From assembly GCA_035458865.1 (NCBI GenBank), contig DATHYZ010000156.1, positions 1 to 8,495 of the forward strand: a stretch of 8,495 nt of DNA, written 5' to 3'. The position numbers were made by a program, and so were the translations under genes. Below the pieces are notes generated by a model that was not told the DNA's origin, searched no databases, and saw nothing but the letters and a program-made list of their open reading frames with translations. This document shows, in pieces, positions 5,653 to 8,495 of the stretch. Origin of the DNA: DATHYZ01 sp035458865. GTDB lineage: Bacteria; Chloroflexota; Limnocylindria; Limnocylindrales; CSP1-4. How positions within the stretch are numbered: position 1 is the stretch's first letter; each line of letters starts with the position of its first letter.

Positions 5653-6492
5653 ATGAGCGTGCGGATCCGACCCATGACCGCCGCCGACGTGGACGGCGCC
5701 ACCGCGGCACTCGTGCGCGGCGACTGGGGCGACCGGCGGGCGTGGTGGCGGTTCGTCGTGGACCATCCGGCCTGCAGCCCCATCGTCGCCGTCGAGGGCG
5801 ACGCGATCGTCGGCACCGGCGTCGGGACCGTGCATGGGACCGTGGGCTGGGTGGGAACGATCTACGTCGTCCCCGAGCGGCGCCGCCAGGGCCTGGGCAT
5901 GGAGCTGAGCCGGGCCGTCTGCGACCAGCTCGAGACCGCCGGCTGCCGGACGCTCGCCCTGGCCGCGACGCCCGAGGGTGCCCACGTCTACGAGCGGCTC
6001 GGGTTCGGGACCGTGAGCTGGTACCGGATGCTCGGGCGGGACGGCGTGGCCCGGGGCGCCGGGGCCCGGCACCCCGAGGTCCGTCCGGTCCGGGCCGACG
6101 ACCTGCCGGCGATCGCCGCCCTCGACGCAGAGGTGACCGGGGAGGATCGCTCGGCGACCCTGGAGGTCTGCCTCGGGACGCCCGGTGGCCTGGTCCTGGA
6201 GGACGCCGTGGGAGCGCTGCGCGGGTTCCTCCTCCGAGCGCGCTGGCATGGGGCCGCGCTCATCGCTCCCGTGCCCGATGACGCGCTGGCGCTCCTCGAC
6301 GCGCGCCTGCTCGACGCCGGCCCGGGTCACCCGGTCCGGGCCGGCCTGCTCGAGGAGAACGAGACCGGCCGTCGGCGCCTCCTCGAGCGTGGCTGGGAGG
6401 AGCACCGCCGGGTCGCCCGGATGCACCGCGGCGCGCCGCTCTCCTGGCGTCCCAAGGCGATCTGGGGCCAGCTGGGCTTCGCCCTCGGCTGA
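5653..6492 (+). CDS. Two-domain GNAT family N-acetyltransferase
   Basis: This 279-residue protein has an N-terminal GNAT domain (about 1-130) and a C-terminal GNAT-like domain (about 142-279, of the Acetyltransf_18 type). The first domain starts with the strand VRIRPMTAADVDGA and has the acetyl-CoA pyrophosphate-binding signature in IYVVPERRRQGLGMEL, with R/Q-x-x-G-x-G at 77-82, then TLALAATPEGAHVYERLGF (100-118), the usual last helix and strand. The second domain restarts with VRPVRADDLPAIAALD (143-158), lacks the RxxGxG signature, and ends in WGQLGFALG, resembling the common terminal SFALG of this family. It should transfer an acetyl group to an amine, but the acceptor is unknown. The ATG at 5653 is chosen because a -10-like box ends 6 nt before it and homology begins there; the open frame upstream is the gatC shadow. 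It is divergent from gatC and convergent with the membrane protein ending at 6496. Confidence 0.9.
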   Translation: MSVRIRPMTAADVDGATAALVRGDWGDRRAWWRFVVDHPACSPIVAVEGDAIVGTGVGTVHGTVGWVGTIYVVPERRRQGLGMELSRAVCDQLETAGCRTLALAATPEGAHVYERLGFGTVSWYRMLGRDGVARGAGARHPEVRPVRADDLPAIAALDAEVTGEDRSATLEVCLGTPGGLVLEDAVGALRGFLLRARWHGAALIAPVPDDALALLDARLLDAGPGHPVRAGLLEENETGRRRLLERGWEEHRRVARMHRGAPLSWRPKAIWGQLGFALG

Positions 6493-6505
6493 GCCCTAGG
6501 CCGAG
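6484..6505. terminator. Short inverted repeat spanning two convergent stops, weak terminator candidate
   Basis: CTCGGC (6484-6489) pairs with GCCGAG (6500-6505) around a 10-nt middle that contains both the TGA of the GNAT gene and, on the other strand, the TAG of the membrane protein gene. The two genes are separated by only 3 nt, so any terminator must lie in coding sequence. There is no T-tract. Six GC-rich base pairs are modest evidence in this composition. Confidence 0.25.
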
Positions 6506-6978
6506 CTCGTCAGCGCGAGTCCGACCAGGTACCAGACCAGGGCCGCCACGCCGAGGCCGACCGCGAGCGCCCGCATGCCGCCATAGCCCTCCACCCGGCG
6601 AGGAGCCCGGTCGGCCAGCACGAACACCGCAGTGATCGCCAGGAACGGCACGCTCAAAGTCCCCGAGGCGCCCTGGGTCACGGTCTCGAGCAGACCCGAG
6701 AGCACCAGGAACCAGAGCGCCGTGCCGGCTACCGGTCGGCGCCACGGCGCCCCCACGAGGAGGCCGAACAGGGCCAGCGTCGGCAGCGCCGCCGCCAGGA
6801 CCACGGCGACGATCGCGAGCGGCAGGCGCTCGGGCGCCTGGTCGGCGGTCGCGGGGATCACGAAGCCGGCCGCGACGGCCACCACGACCAGCGCGATGAC
6901 GAGGACGACCTTGGCGAGCTGCTCGAACCGGGACACCGGCCGTCGGGCCGGGGTCGGGTCCGTCGCGTCGCTGCTCAT
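6496..6978 (-). CDS. Multi-helix membrane protein of unknown function (about five transmembrane segments)
   Basis: This 160-residue protein begins with a short polar, Pro/Arg-containing N terminus (MSSDATDPTPARRPVSRF). It is followed by hydrophobic segments at about 22-42, 53-76, 82-100, 106-123 and 134-156, separated by short loops such as TADQAPERL and ADRAPRRVEGYGG. The Arg-rich start and the Arg-rich loop at 124-130 suggest those parts are cytoplasmic. There are no catalytic motifs, metal sites or transporter signatures I can name. The ATG start is well supported by AGGAGG (6987-6992) with 8-nt spacing. The stop is TAG. It follows the 103-residue gene after a 78-nt gap, so it may be read through from the ligA transcript or have its own promoter; I see no clear -10 box in the gap. 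I do not recognise the family. Confidence 0.75.
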   Translation of the reverse strand: MSSDATDPTPARRPVSRFEQLAKVVLVIALVVVAVAAGFVIPATADQAPERLPLAIVAVVLAAALPTLALFGLLVGAPWRRPVAGTALWFLVLSGLLETVTQGASGTLSVPFLAITAVFVLADRAPRRVEGYGGMRALAVGLGVAALVWYLVGLALTSSA

Positions 6979-7021
6979 CGGGCGCTCCTCCTGGTCGTGG
7001 CTGCCGGTGATGGTCGCACGG

Positions 7022-7071
7022 GCGCGCAGGGACGCGCACGGATGGGCCCGCCGACCTCAGGTCGGACCGAC
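7022..7071. repeat. Cluster of inverted repeats at the end of the 103-residue gene, possible terminator or operator
   Basis: CCGACCT (7051-7057), C, AGGTCGG (7059-7065) is a perfect 7-bp inverted repeat with a single central base. GTCGG (7061-7065) can instead pair with a second CCGAC (7067-7071), so the two hairpins exclude each other. A further 5-bp stem, GCGCG (7022-7026) with CGCGC (7033-7037), lies toward the next gene. The large palindrome covers the stop codon of the 103-residue gene. No T-run follows on the minus strand, so it may be a weak or factor-dependent terminator, a protein-binding palindrome, or chance. Confidence 0.35.
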
Positions 7072-7368
7072 GATCCTCCACCATGCCGCGGCCAGCCGGA
7101 GCTCGGCGGCCCTGCGGACGACCTCGCGGTAGACCGCCAGGGCGTCGTCGGCCTCGGCGTCGATCTCATGGATGCGGCCATCGGCAAGACAGACCACGTG
7201 GGCTCGGACCGGACCGTCCCCATGCAGCTCGACGTCCGAGACGACGATCCCCTCGCCCAGGACCCGCTCGAGGTCCTCCGCCAGGCGGGTCGCGAAGGCC
7301 GCCTCGGCGTCGGTCATCGGCTCGAAGGCGGGCGGCTCGCGCTCGAGCCGCGGCTCGTCGTCGCTCAT
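7057..7368 (-). CDS. Conserved-looking 103-residue protein of unknown function, coupled to ligA
   Basis: This is a small soluble protein with an acidic N terminus. Secondary structure suggested by the sequence is: helix (DAEAAFATRLAEDLERVL, 20-37), strand (IVVSDVELHG, 41-50), strand or hairpin (PVRAHVVCLADGRIHEIDA, 53-71), and a long C-terminal helix (DALAVYREVVRRAAELRLAAAWW, 75-97). This is an alpha-beta-beta-alpha arrangement with no catalytic motif I recognise and a single Cys60. The ATG at 7368 overlaps the ligA stop as ATGA and has AGGAGG (7376-7381) with 7-nt spacing, so its reality and its coupling to ligA are well supported. An internal Met18 (MTDAEAAF) is a less likely start. The function is unknown; the overlap with ligA suggests co-expression only. 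Confidence 0.75.
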   Translation of the reverse strand: MSDDEPRLEREPPAFEPMTDAEAAFATRLAEDLERVLGEGIVVSDVELHGDGPVRAHVVCLADGRIHEIDAEADDALAVYREVVRRAAELRLAAAWWRIVGPT

Positions 7369-8495
7369 CCTTCGACCTCCTCCCCGGCCAGCAGACGCCG
7401 GAAGCCGTCACCGTCGAGGACCGGGATCCCCAGGTCCTGCGCCTTGGCCAGCTTGGAGCCCGCCCCCGGGCCGGCGACGACGTAGTCCGTCTTCTTCGAG
7501 ACCGAGCCGGCAGGATGGCCACCGGCCGCGCGAACCGCCGCCTCGGCCTCCTGGCGGCTGAAGCCCTCGATCGTGCCGGTCACCACGACGGTCCTTCCAG
7601 CGAGCGGACCCTCCGCCGCCTCACCCACGGGCACGACGACCGGTCGCTCAGGCTCGACGCCGGCCTCGACCAGGTCGGTCAGCACCCCGGAGGTCGCCTC
7701 GGCCGTGAAGTAGCCGGCGATCGCCGCGGCCACCGTCGCCCCGATCCCGGGAACCTCCTCGAACCGCTCGGGCGCCTCGGCAGCCGTCGCCCGCAGGAGC
7801 GTGTCGACCCTGGCCAGCCAGCCGTCCGGGCCGCCCATCGGCTCGTCCTCGCCCGGCGGCAGCTCGGCGGCGATCCAGGTCGCCAGGTCGATGGCCGTCT
7901 GCTCCCCGATCTGGGGGATGCCGAGGGAATTGAGGATCCGGCCCAGCGGCCGCCGTCGCGAACGCTCGATCGCGGCGTGGAGGTTCTCGGCGCTCTTGCG
8001 GGCGAACCGCTCGAGCGACTCGAGGTCCTCGACCGACAGCCGGTAGAAGTCGCCCCGCGTCTTGACCATGCCCCGCTCGATGAGCTGTGAGAGGGCCACC
8101 CAGCCGGCCCCCTCGATGTCCATGCCGCCGCGACCGGCGAAGTGGCCCAGCTCCTGGCCGATCCGGGCCGGGCAGCGCAGGTTCGGGCAGTAGTGGCGGA
8201 CGGCCCCCTCGTCACGGACGACCGGCGTCCCGCAGACCGGGCACTCGGCCGGCATCTCGAACTCGCGCTCGTCCCCGGTCCGTCGCTCCGGCAGCGACCG
8301 GACGACCTCGGGGATGACGTCCCCGGCCTTCTGGAGGATCACCCAGTCACCGATCCGGACATCCTTTCGGCGCACCTCGTCGAGGTTGTGGAGGGTGGCC
8401 CGGGCGACCGTCGAGCCGGCGACCTTGGTCGGCCGCATGTGGGCGACCGGGGTCAGCGTCCCGGTCCGGCCGACGTACGGGACGATGTCCTCGAC
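7365..8495 (-). CDS. ligA: NAD-dependent DNA ligase, C-terminal part (truncated by window edge)
   Basis: LigA seals nicks in duplex DNA using NAD+, joining Okazaki fragments and finishing repair. The last 376 residues are visible; the adenylation domain with the active-site Lys lies beyond the right edge. Numbering from the edge: the end of the OB fold holds YVGRTGTLTPVA (7-18) and GSTVARATLHN (27-37), then GDWVILQKAGDVIPEV. The four-Cys zinc finger is Cys85-x2-Cys88...Cys103-x4-Cys108 (CPVCG, CPNLRC). The helix-hairpin-helix region carries MDIEGAG, RLSVEDLESLERFARKSAENL, LNSLGIPQIGEQTA and EVPGIGATVA. The C-terminal BRCT domain (about 297-370) has LAGRTVVVTGTI, AVRAAGGHPAGSVSKKTDYVVAG and SKLAKAQDLGIPVLDGDGF. 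The BRCT and zinc finger identify the NAD-dependent rather than the ATP-dependent type. The Met encoded at 8438 is internal, not a start, because homology continues without break to the window edge. A polar insertion (around fragment residues 210-224, PPGEDEPMGGPDGW) lies between helix-hairpin-helix motifs. Confidence 0.96.
   Translation of the reverse strand, partial: VEDIVPYVGRTGTLTPVAHMRPTKVAGSTVARATLHNLDEVRRKDVRIGDWVILQKAGDVIPEVVRSLPERRTGDEREFEMPAECPVCGTPVVRDEGAVRHYCPNLRCPARIGQELGHFAGRGGMDIEGAGWVALSQLIERGMVKTRGDFYRLSVEDLESLERFARKSAENLHAAIERSRRRPLGRILNSLGIPQIGEQTAIDLATWIAAELPPGEDEPMGGPDGWLARVDTLLRATAAEAPERFEEVPGIGATVAAAIAGYFTAEATSGVLTDLVEAGVEPERPVVVPVGEAAEGPLAGRTVVVTGTIEGFSRQEAEAAVRAAGGHPAGSVSKKTDYVVAGPGAGSKLAKAQDLGIPVLDGDGFRRLLAGEEVEG

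Noticed and set aside
5303..5710. Upstream extension of the gatA frame, through gatC and beyond
   Set aside because: It is an Arg/Pro-rich reading of gatC in another frame; the GTG at 5302 overlapping the gatC stop is the better start.
7083..8090. Plus-strand open frame (335 codons) opposite ligA
   Set aside because: It is a shadow frame rich in Arg and Pro, overlapping the well-supported ligA helix-hairpin-helix and BRCT coding region.
8436..8438. ATG as a start of a short ligA-like protein
   Set aside because: LigA homology (VGRTGTLTPVA) continues in frame upstream to the window edge, so this Met is internal and the gene is merely cut by the window.
1..8495. Mobile elements, CRISPR arrays, tRNA or rRNA genes, toxin-antitoxin or defence systems
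   Set aside because: I looked on both strands and found no transposase or integrase motifs, no regularly spaced repeats and no tRNA-like sequences; gaps between genes are all under 100 bases.

Overview
This window is very G+C-rich and densely packed with bacterial housekeeping and small accessory genes. Strong G/C bias at third codon positions opens long shadow frames opposite every gene. The content fits a high-GC Chloroflexota (Limnocylindria or Ellin6529-like) or a deep-branching Actinomycetota genome: GatCAB amidotransferase, NAD-dependent DNA ligase, a BmpD-type ABC permease, a two-domain GNAT, and a mix of leaderless and Shine-Dalgarno-led genes. This placement is inferred from style and content, not from a marker comparison. 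I see no mobile element, CRISPR array, rRNA or tRNA.

Layout from the left. A plus-strand ABC permease tail (1-138) runs into a CoA-binding-domain protein (213-650, possibly starting at a CTG at 135 that overlaps the permease stop). This pair converges on a minus-strand operon read from 5595 down to 681: gatC, gatA, a class I/II aminotransferase, gatB, and a 90-residue two-helix membrane protein. Its first three junctions share stop/start overlaps (GTGA or ATGA); gatB and the membrane protein are 1 nt apart. Upstream of gatC, a 57-nt divergent gap holds two -10-like hexamers, each 6-7 nt from a start codon (gatC on minus, a two-domain GNAT on plus). The GNAT (5653-6492) converges, with 3 nt between stops, on a second minus-strand group: truncated ligA (running off the right edge), a 103-residue unknown protein coupled to it by an ATGA overlap, and, after a 78-nt gap, a 160-residue multi-helix membrane protein.

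Functionally, GatCAB makes Gln-tRNA(Gln) and/or Asn-tRNA(Asn) by amidating mischarged Glu- or Asp-tRNA. The aminotransferase between gatA and gatB may link amino-donor metabolism to this step, but its substrate cannot be read from sequence. LigA seals DNA nicks in replication and repair. The window looks mostly ordinary. The points worth a second look are the insertion of an aminotransferase into the gat operon, the paired leaderless promoters, the possible CTG start, and three unrecognised small proteins. No gene-free stretch exceeds 300 bases.
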